This document shows, piece after piece, positions 1-10,037 of a stretch of 64,000 bases of DNA; position 1 is the stretch's first letter, and every line of letters begins with the position of its first letter. A program made the position numbers and the translations under genes. Below the pieces are notes generated by a model. The model had not been told where the DNA came from. It searched no databases and saw nothing but the letters and a program-made list of their open reading frames with translations. This stretch comes from an uncultured Alphaproteobacteria bacterium. GTDB lineage: Bacteria > Pseudomonadota > Alphaproteobacteria > HIMB59. The stretch is from contig CACGPU010000003.1 in NCBI GenBank assembly GCA_902575065.1, positions 62,001 to 126,000 of the forward strand. Reading direction: 5' to 3'.

Positions 1-962
1 AAACGGACATTAAAGTAGTCACTACAATAAAGCCTTTGCATTCTTTGATATCAAGAATTATGGAAACAAGAGGAGAACCTCAATTAATTATTGAAGGTAC
101 AAATAATCCTCACACATTTGTTTTTAAACCATCTCATGCAAAAATGATTGAAGAAGCTGATATTATTTTTTGGATTGGCGAGGATTTAGAGGCTTTTATG
201 GAAAAACCTTTAGACTCACTTGCTGAGAAAGCACAAGTTATTTCATTTATGGAGCTATCATCTATAGAAAAATTAAAATTTAGAGAAAAAAATATTTTTG
301 ATGATCATGATGGCCATGAAGATGAACATGAAGGCCATGAGGATGAAGATGATCATGGTCACAAGGACGACGATCACGATGATGAACATGATGGCCATGA
401 AGATGAACATGAAGGTCACGATGACGATCACAAGGACGCACATGCGCATGCACACGGTGAGTTTGATCCACACATTTGGCTAGACCCAGAAAATGCTAAA
501 GAAATGGTTAAAATTATCCGAGACGAATTAATTAAAATAGATCCAGATGGTCAAAGACAATATTCAGTTAATACTGCAGGGGCAACATTGGAACTAGATA
601 ATTTAATCAATAGTGTAGAAAAAGAATTATCAAAAGATATTAGCTATATTGTATTTCACGATGCTTACCAATATTTTGAGAATAGATTTGGAGTAATTCC
701 TGCTGGAGCATTGACTTTAAATCCAGATGTTTTACCAGGAGCTAAACAAATAGCAGATATACAAGATGTTATAAATGACAAAGGTATTAAATGTATTTTT
801 TCTGAACCTCAATATAATCCAAAAATAATTGAAACTATCGGGAATGATATGAAAATTTCTACTGGTGTAATGGATCCTTTGGGAGCTTATATAGATGCTG
901 GACCTTCAATGTATAGTGATCTAATTAATGGAATTGCAAATTCAATTAAAGATTGTCACTAA
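1..962 (+). CDS. znuA: Zinc ABC transporter substrate-binding protein (ZnuA-like), 5'-truncated by window edge
   Basis: This is a periplasmic binding protein of the cluster A-I (ZnuA/TroA) family that delivers Zn2+ to a ZnuBC permease. The frame is open to the window edge: the first complete codon is at base 3 and reads TDIKVVTTIKPLHS, the usual mature N-terminus after a signal peptide, so the true start lies upstream. Visible metal-site motifs are NPHTF, DPHIWLDP and FHDAYQYF, with the closing EPQYNPK motif. A long Asp/Glu/His-rich loop (bases about 298-465) sits between the first and second His motifs; this loop is typical of zinc rather than manganese binders and probably captures or senses zinc. 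The znuB and znuC genes are not in the window. An Irr/Fur-family regulator follows about 380 bp downstream. Confidence 0.93.
   Translation, partial: TDIKVVTTIKPLHSLISRIMETRGEPQLIIEGTNNPHTFVFKPSHAKMIEEADIIFWIGEDLEAFMEKPLDSLAEKAQVISFMELSSIEKLKFREKNIFDDHDGHEDEHEGHEDEDDHGHKDDDHDDEHDGHEDEHEGHDDDHKDAHAHAHGEFDPHIWLDPENAKEMVKIIRDELIKIDPDGQRQYSVNTAGATLELDNLINSVEKELSKDISYIVFHDAYQYFENRFGVIPAGALTLNPDVLPGAKQIADIQDVINDKGIKCIFSEPQYNPKIIETIGNDMKISTGVMDPLGAYIDAGPSMYSDLINGIANSIKDCH
300..461 (+). repeat. Tandem 81-bp repeat encoding the His/Asp-rich loop of ZnuA
   Basis: Two copies of an 81-bp unit lie head to tail inside the zinc-binding protein gene. A 29-base stretch at 306-334 is repeated identically at 387-415, an offset of 81 bases or 27 codons. 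The unit is built from smaller GATGAACATGAAGG-like blocks encoding D/E/H runs. The low-complexity DNA also opens spurious reading frames on both strands. In-frame unit expansion or contraction would change the number of metal-binding His residues without breaking the protein. Confidence 0.8.
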
Positions 963-1045
963 TAAAATTTGAAATAAGTTTCAGAAAATTGAAATATTCA
1001 TAGAAACTTAAAGGCTAAAAAAAAACTAATTTACATGTCTTTCAT

Positions 1046-1066
1046 ATAGGCATTTTATGTGCCTAT
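1046..1066. promoter_or_regulatory. Inverted repeat ATAGGCA-N7-TGCCTAT, candidate operator or hairpin
   Basis: Two perfect 7-bp arms (1046-1052 and 1060-1066) flank a 7-base spacer. No T-run follows on the plus strand, so it is not a standard terminator. Its position between a zinc-binding protein gene and a Fur-superfamily regulator gene makes a metalloregulator site possible, but it does not match a Fur or Zur consensus that I can quote. It also overlaps the start of a small reading frame. Confidence 0.35.
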
Positions 1067-1223
1067 GAGAAAAATTAAAAATAAAGTTTGTAATCTTAGA
1101 ATAAAAAGACTTGTCGAGGAAAAATATTATCCAATATCATTTATTGATAGAGTAAATGTTATTTATCAATTGAACTCTCAAAAAAAAAATAAAGTGAATG
1201 TCACTAACATGAGTAAGCCTTGA
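1065..1223 (+). CDS. Possible small basic protein, 52 aa, unknown
   Basis: An uninterrupted frame runs from ATG at 1065 (or an in-frame GTG at 1059) to TGA at 1223. The product is Lys/Arg-rich and starts MRKIKNKVCNLRIKRLVEEK, followed by a YYPISF segment. No signal peptide, membrane segment or known domain is visible. There is no clear ribosome-binding site, and the start lies in the right arm of an inverted repeat. Base composition fits the neighbours. It may be a genuine lineage-specific small gene or chance. Confidence 0.3.
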   Translation: MRKIKNKVCNLRIKRLVEEKYYPISFIDRVNVIYQLNSQKKNKVNVTNMSKP

Positions 1224-1340
1224 TACAGCTAACTAAACAAAGTTATTTAAAACTCATTTCAATCTAATAGTGCTATTTTGTCTTTAATTTTTATCCTGAA
1301 AGTATTGATAAATAATGAAATTTAACATAGTTTAACTCTG

Positions 1341-1757
1341 ATGAACTTATCAAACGCTTGTAAAAAAGACATTGATGTGGTCTTAGAAAATTGTGGCTGG
1401 AGACAGACCAAACAGAGAGTGGTGCTTTTAAAGTCAATTTTTGATGGAAATCATAAACATTTTTCTATTAATCAAATTAATGAAATTTTAAAAGACAATA
1501 GAAGTTATTTTTCTCTGACTACTCTTTATGAAAATCTAAATACCCTTGTTGATAAAGGATATTTAAAACAAATCGTTGTTGATAAACAATCATTTTACGA
1601 CACTAATACTACCGATCACATACATGTTTATAATCAAGAAGAAAACCGAATCTATGATTATGACGATTGCAAAGAGCTTCACAAAGATCTTCCTATACCA
1701 GCTTGCTTATCACTTCTTGAAGAATATTCACTAGTTATAAATTTAAAAAAAAAGTAA
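1341..1757 (+). CDS. irr: Fur-superfamily regulator, Irr-like (iron response)
   Basis: The 138-aa protein has the Fur fold: an N-terminal winged helix (residues about 15-80, recognition segment SLTTLYENLNTLVDKGYLKQ) and a short dimerisation domain. The sensor region reads TTDHIHVYNQEENRIYDYDD (about 91-109) and continues into LPIPA and a final VINL strand. That layout resembles alphaproteobacterial Irr rather than Fur or Zur, which keep two CxxC zinc sites here; none are present. Irr proteins respond to heme status and control iron genes, and the next gene encodes a ferric-binding protein, which fits. The canonical Irr HHH cluster is reduced to HIH. Subfamily assignment is an inference. Confidence 0.72.
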   Translation: MNLSNACKKDIDVVLENCGWRQTKQRVVLLKSIFDGNHKHFSINQINEILKDNRSYFSLTTLYENLNTLVDKGYLKQIVVDKQSFYDTNTTDHIHVYNQEENRIYDYDDCKELHKDLPIPACLSLLEEYSLVINLKKK

Positions 1758-1861
1758 ATTTTTAATCTGTAGTTCATTTCAGAAATAGTTTTTTTTTATT
1801 CATTTGTAACATTCATTTTTTTTGTATTTAGATTTTTTCAATTTGAGATTAGTAATATGAT

Positions 1862-2863
1862 ATGAAAAATTTAATTTCTTTTTTAATAAAGATTTTAGTA
1901 ATTAATTTCTTTATTGGTTTTAGTGGTGCACATGCGGATGATTTATTAAAAATTTACTCAGAAAGACAACCAATGTTAATTGAACCTCTTTTAAATGAAT
2001 TTGAGAGTCAAACTGGTATTGATGTTGAATGGATATATTCCAAGAAAGGCTTAGTTCAAAAAATTATTTTAGAAAAAGATAAGCCTGTAGCTGACGTATT
2101 CTTAGCATCAGATATATCAAGATTAATTGATGTAGCTGAAGCAGGAGCCTCAATTAAAATTAATAATTCTTCTGCTGTGCCCTCTCATCTCCAAAGTGAT
2201 AATTGGATAGGCCTTACTCAAAGAGCAAGGATTATATACGTGAATAAAGATTTAGGTCTTAATGATATTACTTATGAGGATTTAGTATCTGAAAAATATA
2301 AAGGAAGAATATGTACAAGATCTGGTTTTCACCCATATAATGTTTCATTGTTTGCATCTTTGATGGCTCATCATGGTGAGGAGTGGTTAGAGAATTATTT
2401 GATTAATTTAAAAGCAAATTTAGCTAGAAAACCTCAGGGTAACGACAGAGACCAAGTCAAAGCAATATATGCAGGGGTTTGTGATTTAAGTATCGGCAAC
2501 CATTATTATTATTTCAAGATGCTCAATAATGAAGAACAAAAGATATGGCTAGAGAAAGCAACAATTGTTTTTCCTAACCAAAAGGATAGAGGAACTCATG
2601 TTAATATTTCTGGTATAGCTTTACTTAAAGAAAGTTCTAGAGAAAAATCTGAAAAACTTTTGGATTTCTTAGTTAATCAAAAAGCTCAGGCCATATACGC
2701 AAATGACAATAATGAATTTCCTGTTTCACCCGATGTACCTTTATCAGATGGTGTGAATGAATTAGCAGGAGGTGCTAAGTTTGACAATATTGATTTATTA
2801 AAAATAGCTGAAAATCGAAAAGCTGTTATTAATATTTTAAATAAAATAAATTACGACGAGTAG
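1862..2863 (+). CDS. fbpA: Fe(3+) ABC transporter periplasmic binding protein (FutA/FbpA family)
   Basis: This 333-aa class II periplasmic binding protein starts with a Sec signal peptide ending in AHA|DD near residue 25. The mature part begins with the family pattern LLKIYSERQ, followed by ADVFLASDISRL. The Tyr cluster HYYYF (residues 214-218) corresponds to the paired tyrosines that bind Fe3+ in FbpA/FutA proteins. It should capture ferric iron for a permease/ATPase encoded elsewhere, since no partner genes follow. It lies 104 bp after the Irr-like regulator on the same strand and is closed by a strong terminator. The regulator probably controls it. Confidence 0.88.
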   Translation: MKNLISFLIKILVINFFIGFSGAHADDLLKIYSERQPMLIEPLLNEFESQTGIDVEWIYSKKGLVQKIILEKDKPVADVFLASDISRLIDVAEAGASIKINNSSAVPSHLQSDNWIGLTQRARIIYVNKDLGLNDITYEDLVSEKYKGRICTRSGFHPYNVSLFASLMAHHGEEWLENYLINLKANLARKPQGNDRDQVKAIYAGVCDLSIGNHYYYFKMLNNEEQKIWLEKATIVFPNQKDRGTHVNISGIALLKESSREKSEKLLDFLVNQKAQAIYANDNNEFPVSPDVPLSDGVNELAGGAKFDNIDLLKIAENRKAVINILNKINYDE

Positions 2864-2907
2864 TAGATTTTTTATATTTCAAAGGTTGGTCGCTTCAAAT
2901 AGGCCCG

Positions 2908-2936
2908 ATGCACCCCATTGGTTAGGGTGCATTTTT
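2908..2936 (+). terminator. Rho-independent terminator after the iron-binding protein gene
   Basis: A perfect 8-bp stem (ATGCACCC at 2908-2915 with GGGTGCAT at 2925-2932), a 9-base loop and a T5 tract lie 45 bp after the stop codon. It separates the iron gene from the folate operon. Confidence 0.88.
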
Positions 2937-3005
2937 CATAAATGAATGTGAAATTGTAGCAATCGCTTCAGTTGAATAAATAATCTTTATAACTAAAATT
3001 TGCTT

Positions 3006-4211
3006 ATGAATAATTCTGAAATACTCAGTGTTTTATTAAATTCTGATAAAGAATTAATAATTTATAGAAACTCAGATAAAAATAATTTCGAAATATATAC
3101 GGATTTTGCTGAAAAAGTTAATTTAAATATAGGTAATTTAGATAAGTTTTTAAATAAATTAGAGCGATTTAAATCAAATAAACCCTATGATTGTTATATT
3201 GGCTTCTTCGGTTATGAATTACTTTGTAAGAATATTAATTTAAAAGTAAACAAAGATTATTCATCTTTTCCTGAGGGAGTTTTTTTTCGACCACAAACTA
3301 AAATAATCTTAGATAAACAAGTTAAAATTGTAACCAAATCTAAATCAAAATTACTAAAAGACCTTAAAGCTTTAAATAAAACTACTTTTTCAAATAGCAA
3401 TAAAATATCTGTAAGTCCAAACGTCCAAGTATATGAAAAAATCTTTAATAAATTTAAAAAAAATATAAGGGCTGGTGAAACCTATCAAATAAAAATTGCT
3501 CAAAAATATTCGAACAAAAAAGATTTAGATGTAGTGAATTTATTTTTCAATTTGATGAAGAAAAATCTTAGTCCAGAGTCTTTTTGTATTAGAACAAATG
3601 ATTTTAATATAATTAGTTGCTCTCCTGAAAACCTTTTTAAGGTAAAAGGAAAAAAAATAATCACCTCCCCAATAGCAGGAACAGTAAGTAGAGATAAGGT
3701 AAAATCAACAAAAGAGGCTAGAAAGTTTTTTGAAAATAATCAAAAAGAGGACAAAGAACATAATATGATTGTTGACTTAGAAAGAAATGATTTAAGTCGT
3801 ATAACTAAGGCAAACACTGTCAAAATTCAAAATTTAAAATTTGTTCAAAAATACCAATATATTTTCCACAATGTCTCTGAAATTTCAGGAACACTTCTTG
3901 ATAATGTAAGGTTATCTGCAGTGATTAAGGCGATGATGCCCGGTGGCTCAGTTATAGGTTGTCCAAAAATTAATACTTTAAAATTACTCAATAAAGAGGA
4001 GAAAGAACCAAGAAGAATTTATACTGGTTCTTTTGGTTACTATCGCTCTAAACAGGATATGAGTTTTAACATAATAATTAGATCTATTTTAAATTTTCAA
4101 AAAAATAATGAGGTATTTGCTGCTAGTGGTGTGATTTTAGATAGTACTGCAAAAAATGAATACCATGAAAATTACTTAAAAGCTAAATCGTTATTGGATT
4201 TATTAAAATGA
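3006..4211 (+). CDS. pabB: Aminodeoxychorismate synthase component I
   Basis: PabB converts chorismate plus ammonia (from PabA) to 4-amino-4-deoxychorismate, the first step toward p-aminobenzoate. The 401-aa chorismate-binding domain shows SCSPENLF, SPIAGT, DLERNDLSR and the GGSVIGCPK loop (around residues 313-321). It could be anthranilate synthase TrpE, but the following pabC/folP/folB/folK genes make PabB far more likely. I chose ATG at 3006 over an in-frame TTG at 3000. Its stop overlaps the pabA start by 4 bp, so the two subunits are translationally coupled. Confidence 0.88.
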   Translation: MNNSEILSVLLNSDKELIIYRNSDKNNFEIYTDFAEKVNLNIGNLDKFLNKLERFKSNKPYDCYIGFFGYELLCKNINLKVNKDYSSFPEGVFFRPQTKIILDKQVKIVTKSKSKLLKDLKALNKTTFSNSNKISVSPNVQVYEKIFNKFKKNIRAGETYQIKIAQKYSNKKDLDVVNLFFNLMKKNLSPESFCIRTNDFNIISCSPENLFKVKGKKIITSPIAGTVSRDKVKSTKEARKFFENNQKEDKEHNMIVDLERNDLSRITKANTVKIQNLKFVQKYQYIFHNVSEISGTLLDNVRLSAVIKAMMPGGSVIGCPKINTLKLLNKEEKEPRRIYTGSFGYYRSKQDMSFNIIIRSILNFQKNNEVFAASGVILDSTAKNEYHENYLKAKSLLDLLK

Positions 4212-4774
4212 ACTTACTTTTAATTGACCACGAAGACTCCTTTACTTATAACCTGGCACATTTGTTATCAGGATTTGGTAATTTAGAAGTAAAAAATTTT
4301 TATGACATTAAAGAAAAATCTATAAAAAAATCTGACATCATTATTTTTTCTCCAGGACCAGGGAAGCCCTCAGATTACCCAGTATCACTTGATATTTATA
4401 ATAATTATAAATCAAAGAAAAAAATAATTGGTATTTGTCTTGGTTTTCAACTTATTGCTAATGGAGAGGGCGGAACTATTTCTAAGCAAGAAAAAATATT
4501 TCATGGTTATCAGACTTATATTAGAACGAATTCAAAAAGTTTAAGATTTCCTAATAATGCTTTATATCAAGTAGGTAGATACCATTCTTTAAAACTAAAA
4601 GAGCCATTTAATTCCTCTTCAATGCATATTACAATGAGATGTGAAGAAACTAATGTTGCAATGTGTTTGGAAAGTCATAAATATGATATTTGTGGTTTAC
4701 AATTTCACCCAGACTCGTTTTTGACTCCAAATGGCAAACAATTTATTCGAAAAATCATTCAATATAAAAAATAA
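4208..4774 (+). CDS. pabA: Aminodeoxychorismate synthase component II (glutamine amidotransferase)
   Basis: This 188-aa class I glutamine amidotransferase supplies ammonia to PabB. The oxyanion motif FSPGPGKP, the nucleophile loop GICLGFQ (Cys77) and the His motif QFHPDS (His167) are visible. The third catalytic residue, normally Glu in HPES, is Asp169 here, a conservative but uncommon change. It overlaps pabB by 4 bp (ATGA) and pabC by 44 bp. Some bacteria share one amidotransferase between tryptophan and folate synthesis; whether this one does cannot be seen here. Confidence 0.9.
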   Translation: MNLLLIDHEDSFTYNLAHLLSGFGNLEVKNFYDIKEKSIKKSDIIIFSPGPGKPSDYPVSLDIYNNYKSKKKIIGICLGFQLIANGEGGTISKQEKIFHGYQTYIRTNSKSLRFPNNALYQVGRYHSLKLKEPFNSSSMHITMRCEETNVAMCLESHKYDICGLQFHPDSFLTPNGKQFIRKIIQYKK

Positions 4775-5510
4775 TTCATATTACCCCTCACAATTTAAGC
4801 CACTGTGGGGTCAAAAAGGTGTTTTTACATCCATACCTGTAATTGGAAAAACACCAAGGTTAATAGGTTTAAATAAATATTTGAGAACTTTTAACACAAC
4901 ATGTCGGGATTATAAATTTGCTACCAAAATAGATTTAAACATTATCAGAAGTTTAGTAGGAGCGGATTTAAAGAAAATCAAAAATTTTAATCACTTATTG
5001 AGAATAGCAACTAATGGAACAACATTATCAATTTCGTTTAGAAAGAGAACAACAACTAAAGACAGTGTCATTGGATTTATAAAAAAATACAAAAGAAGAG
5101 ACTTTAAAAATAAAAACTTATTTTACAAAAAATTATTAAAATTTATGAGTGAAATAAATTACTCTGAAAATGAAATTATATTACTAAGAGACGATGAAAT
5201 TACAGAAGGAGCAGTCACAAATTTAGTTTTTGTAAAGAGAGATAAAATTTATATTCCCAAAACTGGGTATTATCATGGAAATACATTGAAGCTTATTGAA
5301 GAAATATCAAAATCGAAATTTATTAAAAGAAAAATTTTATTAGTGGATCTAAAAGAATACAGTGAGATATTATCGATTGGCTCTGGTAGAGGTATTACCT
5401 CAATAAAAAAAATTCAAAGTATTTCATGGAAGAGAGCGTCTACAAAATATTTTCAAAAATTAAAAAAAGATTATGAAACTATGATAAAAAGGAATTATTA
5501 TGAAATTTAA
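4731..5510 (+). CDS. pabC: Aminodeoxychorismate lyase-like PLP enzyme (class IV aminotransferase fold)
   Basis: The 259-aa protein belongs to the fold-type IV PLP family. The best match is the C-terminal half, where ITEGAVTNLVFVKRDKIYIP followed by TGYYHGNTL parallels the E-x-x-xN-xF and PG-T cofactor-binding motifs of PabC, BCAT and D-amino-acid aminotransferases. The N-terminal part is divergent. Location between pabA and folP supports release of pyruvate from aminodeoxychorismate to give p-aminobenzoate. The ATG at 4731 gives a 44-bp overlap with pabA; a later non-ATG start cannot be excluded. Assignment rests partly on context. Confidence 0.72.
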   Translation: MANNLFEKSFNIKNNSYYPSQFKPLWGQKGVFTSIPVIGKTPRLIGLNKYLRTFNTTCRDYKFATKIDLNIIRSLVGADLKKIKNFNHLLRIATNGTTLSISFRKRTTTKDSVIGFIKKYKRRDFKNKNLFYKKLLKFMSEINYSENEIILLRDDEITEGAVTNLVFVKRDKIYIPKTGYYHGNTLKLIEEISKSKFIKRKILLVDLKEYSEILSIGSGRGITSIKKIQSISWKRASTKYFQKLKKDYETMIKRNYYEI

Positions 5511-6315
5511 TCAACATTCCTTTGCTTTGAAAAAGCCTTTACTAGTAGGTATATGCAATTTTACACCTGACTCATTTAGTGACGGAGGAAAAACATTTTC
5601 ACGATCAACTGCCTTGAAACATATAAATGCAATGGTTAAAGATGGTGCACAAATTATTGATATTGGTGCTGAAAGCACTAGACCAAATAGCGAGCCAATT
5701 ACATATATTGAGGAAATAAATCGTTTATCTAAAATCTTACCATATTTAAACTATAAGAAATATCTTGTCTCTGTGGACTCTTATAAAATTGAGCCCCAAG
5801 AGTATGCACTGAAAAAAGGTGCCCATATCATTAATGATATTAATGGAGGATCAGAAGAGCTATTTAAACTTATAAAGAAATATAACGCAGGACTTTTCTT
5901 AATGCACAAAAGAGGAACACCAAAGGAAATGCAAAAAAAACTTAATTCCAGAGTAAATATGGTAAGAGAATTTGATTATTTTATTAAAAAAAGATTGAAA
6001 ATACTTAATAAAATGAAGATTAATCTCAAAAAGGTATGGTTTGATCCTGGTATAGGATTTGGCAAAACACTAAATCAAAATTTACAATTAATGAAATCTT
6101 TGAAGAAATTCAGTAGTGCAAATATCCAAGTATTATTGGGATCCTCACGAAAAAGTTGGATAAATCATATTGATACATCAAATGCTGATGAAAGGATTGG
6201 AGGATCTTTAGCTTCTGTGGCGCATGCTCTCAAACAAAATATTCACACATATAGAATTCATGATGTCAAAGAGACAAATCAAATGATAAAAGTTTTGAAA
6301 GCATTAAATAAATGA
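5500..6315 (+). CDS. folP: Dihydropteroate synthase
   Basis: FolP condenses p-aminobenzoate with 6-hydroxymethyl-7,8-dihydropterin pyrophosphate. The 271-aa TIM barrel carries all signature elements: GICNFTPDSFSDGG near the N-terminus, DIGAESTRPNS, the central DPGIGFGKT and the phosphate-binding LGSSRKSW. The length is typical. The ATG at 5500 follows an AAGGAAT ribosome-binding site and overlaps pabC by 11 bp; the stop overlaps folB by 4 bp. Sulfonamides target this enzyme in other bacteria. Confidence 0.96.
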   Translation: MKFNQHSFALKKPLLVGICNFTPDSFSDGGKTFSRSTALKHINAMVKDGAQIIDIGAESTRPNSEPITYIEEINRLSKILPYLNYKKYLVSVDSYKIEPQEYALKKGAHIINDINGGSEELFKLIKKYNAGLFLMHKRGTPKEMQKKLNSRVNMVREFDYFIKKRLKILNKMKINLKKVWFDPGIGFGKTLNQNLQLMKSLKKFSSANIQVLLGSSRKSWINHIDTSNADERIGGSLASVAHALKQNIHTYRIHDVKETNQMIKVLKALNK

Positions 6316-6659
6316 AATTTTTTATCGAAATAGAAGAGCTAAAAGTTGACACAATTATTGGGGTGTTCGAAGAAGAAAGGTTAAAACCCCAAACTATATT
6401 AATAAGTATAAAATGCCAGTTAGATATTGATCATAATCAAGATCTTGACAATATTGAAAATGTTACAAGTTATTCAGATATCAAAAATGAAATAATTAAA
6501 TTTGTTGCAGCCTCTCAATATAAAACATTGGAAAAATTAATTACAGATCTTAAAAAACAACTAGATGATAAGTTTCCAATTCAAATAGAAAAATTAGAAA
6601 TAAATAAAATTGAGATTGCTAAAAAATACAATGCAAAAAAAGTTAGCGTATCGATATAA
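6312..6659 (+). CDS. folB: Dihydroneopterin aldolase
   Basis: This 115-aa protein of the T-fold family begins FFIEIEELKVDTIIGVFEEE, the usual FolB opening with the substrate-binding Glu in the GVFEEE segment. The pathway position between folP and folK agrees: it cleaves dihydroneopterin to 6-hydroxymethyl-dihydropterin and glycolaldehyde. It overlaps folP by 4 bp and folK by 29 bp. Epimerase activity (FolX-like) is possible but context favours FolB. Confidence 0.88.
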   Translation: MKFFIEIEELKVDTIIGVFEEERLKPQTILISIKCQLDIDHNQDLDNIENVTSYSDIKNEIIKFVAASQYKTLEKLITDLKKQLDDKFPIQIEKLEINKIEIAKKYNAKKVSVSI

Positions 6660-7158
6660 ATCATATATTGCTATCGGATCAAATATAGGCAATTGGAGAA
6701 GTAATTTTAACAGTGCATTAAATTTAATGAATAAATTTGGTCATGTTAAAAAGGTTAGTAGAGTTTATTTTACCAAGCCTTTTGGTTTAACCGCCCAAAA
6801 ATATTTTCATAATGCTGCCTTTTTATTTCTCACTAATTTATTTTTTAATGAGCTATTTATAAAAATGAACGCTGTAGAAAAGCTGATAAAAAAAAATAAA
6901 CTTCTAGAGAATGGGCCAAGAAGAATTGATTTAGATCTTATTCAATTCGAAAACTTGAAAGTTAAAAATCATTTAATATCAATTCCTCATCCTTCCTCAC
7001 ATTTAAGAGATTTTGTTATACAGCCAGTATTAGACCTCAATCCTAATTTTATTGATTTAAAAACCCAATATACTTACAAAAGACTCATAAATAACTTAGA
7101 GGAACGATTTATTATTAAGAAATCTCGTCAAACCCAAGATTATCAAGGATTTTTTTAA
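6631..7158 (+). CDS. folK: 2-amino-4-hydroxy-6-hydroxymethyldihydropteridine pyrophosphokinase
   Basis: FolK transfers pyrophosphate from ATP to 6-hydroxymethyl-dihydropterin, giving the FolP substrate. The 175-aa protein shows AIGSNIGNW at the N-terminus, the signature GPRRIDLDLI with the two Mg-binding Asp, and the substrate loop PHPSSHLRDFVIQPVLDLNP. I chose ATG at 6631; an upstream in-frame TTG at 6610 would add seven residues. This is the last gene of the operon, and its 3' end overlaps the convergent trpF by 44 bp. No terminator was seen in the overlap. Confidence 0.94.
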   Translation: MQKKLAYRYKSYIAIGSNIGNWRSNFNSALNLMNKFGHVKKVSRVYFTKPFGLTAQKYFHNAAFLFLTNLFFNELFIKMNAVEKLIKKNKLLENGPRRIDLDLIQFENLKVKNHLISIPHPSSHLRDFVIQPVLDLNPNFIDLKTQYTYKRLINNLEERFIIKKSRQTQDYQGFF

Positions 7159-7777
7159 GCTTTTCCTCATCCACACTATTAGATTGTTTTAAGCCTGTTG
7201 AAATATCAATTCCATGAGGAGATATTGTTTTAATTGCCTCTTTTATGTTATCTATATTTATTCCCCCACCAAGGTAGAGAGGTTTCGCAAAGATCTTTAA
7301 TTGATTGATTTGTTTTTCACATTCCACAAGAGATTTTTTTTCAATAGTATCTTTTCTGTAAATATTTAAATCATAATAAAAACTACTTATATTATTTAAA
7401 ATCTCTTCTAAGAAATTATAGTCAAAATTCTCATAATTTACCGAAATTGAAATTTTTGCATCTGTTTTATTATTCAGCAATTCAATTTCTTCATTTTTAT
7501 ATTGATTAGATATGCAAACCTCTTTTATTGCTACATCATTTACGATACTAATTACTTCTTGTATCTGTATATTTCCAATCAATAAAATTGGATTTAATTT
7601 TAAATTGTAGGATGCAATAGTCAGTTCTTGAATTTCTTTAGTACTAAGTGTATTTGGGCCATATAAGTAATCACTTACAAGGCCCACCCTACTTACAGAG
7701 TACTTTTGAATTACTTCTAAAGATTTTTGATCTGTAATACCACAAACTTTAAGTTGGATATTACCATAATTGAACAT
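7115..7777 (-). CDS. trpF: Phosphoribosylanthranilate isomerase
   Basis: TrpF catalyses the third step of tryptophan biosynthesis. The 220-aa (beta/alpha)8 barrel begins LKVCGITDQKSLEVI with the catalytic Cys. It ends with YLGGGINIDNIKEAI and GIDISTGLK, which correspond to the AGGLxxxNV and DxSSGVE phosphate-binding motifs. The middle is divergent and Asn/Ile-rich, as expected for this genome. It starts 3 bp after katG, so it should be co-transcribed with katG. Its 3' end overlaps folK on the other strand. No other trp gene is present here. Confidence 0.8.
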   Translation of the reverse strand: MFNYGNIQLKVCGITDQKSLEVIQKYSVSRVGLVSDYLYGPNTLSTKEIQELTIASYNLKLNPILLIGNIQIQEVISIVNDVAIKEVCISNQYKNEEIELLNNKTDAKISISVNYENFDYNFLEEILNNISSFYYDLNIYRKDTIEKKSLVECEKQINQLKIFAKPLYLGGGINIDNIKEAIKTISPHGIDISTGLKQSNSVDEEKLKKILDNLGFDEIS

Positions 7778-7780
7778 TAA

Positions 7781-9943
<2,163 letters not shown>

Positions 9944-10037
9944 CTACTTAATTAATATTGAAATCATTAAAATTTAACCTGTAAGTAAGTCAACAATACG
10001 AATTGTCTCTGTTAATAATTTACAAAAATCCTTGAAA

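Larger units (their letters stand above)
963..1340. other. 378-bp spacer between znuA and the Irr-like regulator
   Basis: This is one of only two gene-poor stretches longer than 300 bp. It holds a perfect 7-bp inverted repeat (1046-1066) and one small plus-strand reading frame (1065-1223). The rest (1224-1340) is AT-rich and should contain the promoter of the regulator gene. No tRNA or rho-independent terminator with a T-tract was seen. Confidence 0.6.

Noticed and set aside
273-483. Three extra reading frames (both strands) of 61-66 codons inside the ZnuA gene
   Set aside because: They come from the low-complexity GAT/CAT repeat that stays open in several frames; the products are Met/Ile- or His-only repeats with no independent start signals.
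3006-4774. Anthranilate synthase (trpE/trpG) reading of the first two genes
   Set aside because: They are followed by pabC, folP, folB and folK in overlapping order; trpF is on the other strand, in a different operon.
9993-10006. Short inverted repeat ACAAT-ACGA-ATTGT upstream of katG as an OxyR or PerR site
   Set aside because: Five-base arms are common by chance in AT-rich DNA and do not match a known peroxide-regulator consensus.
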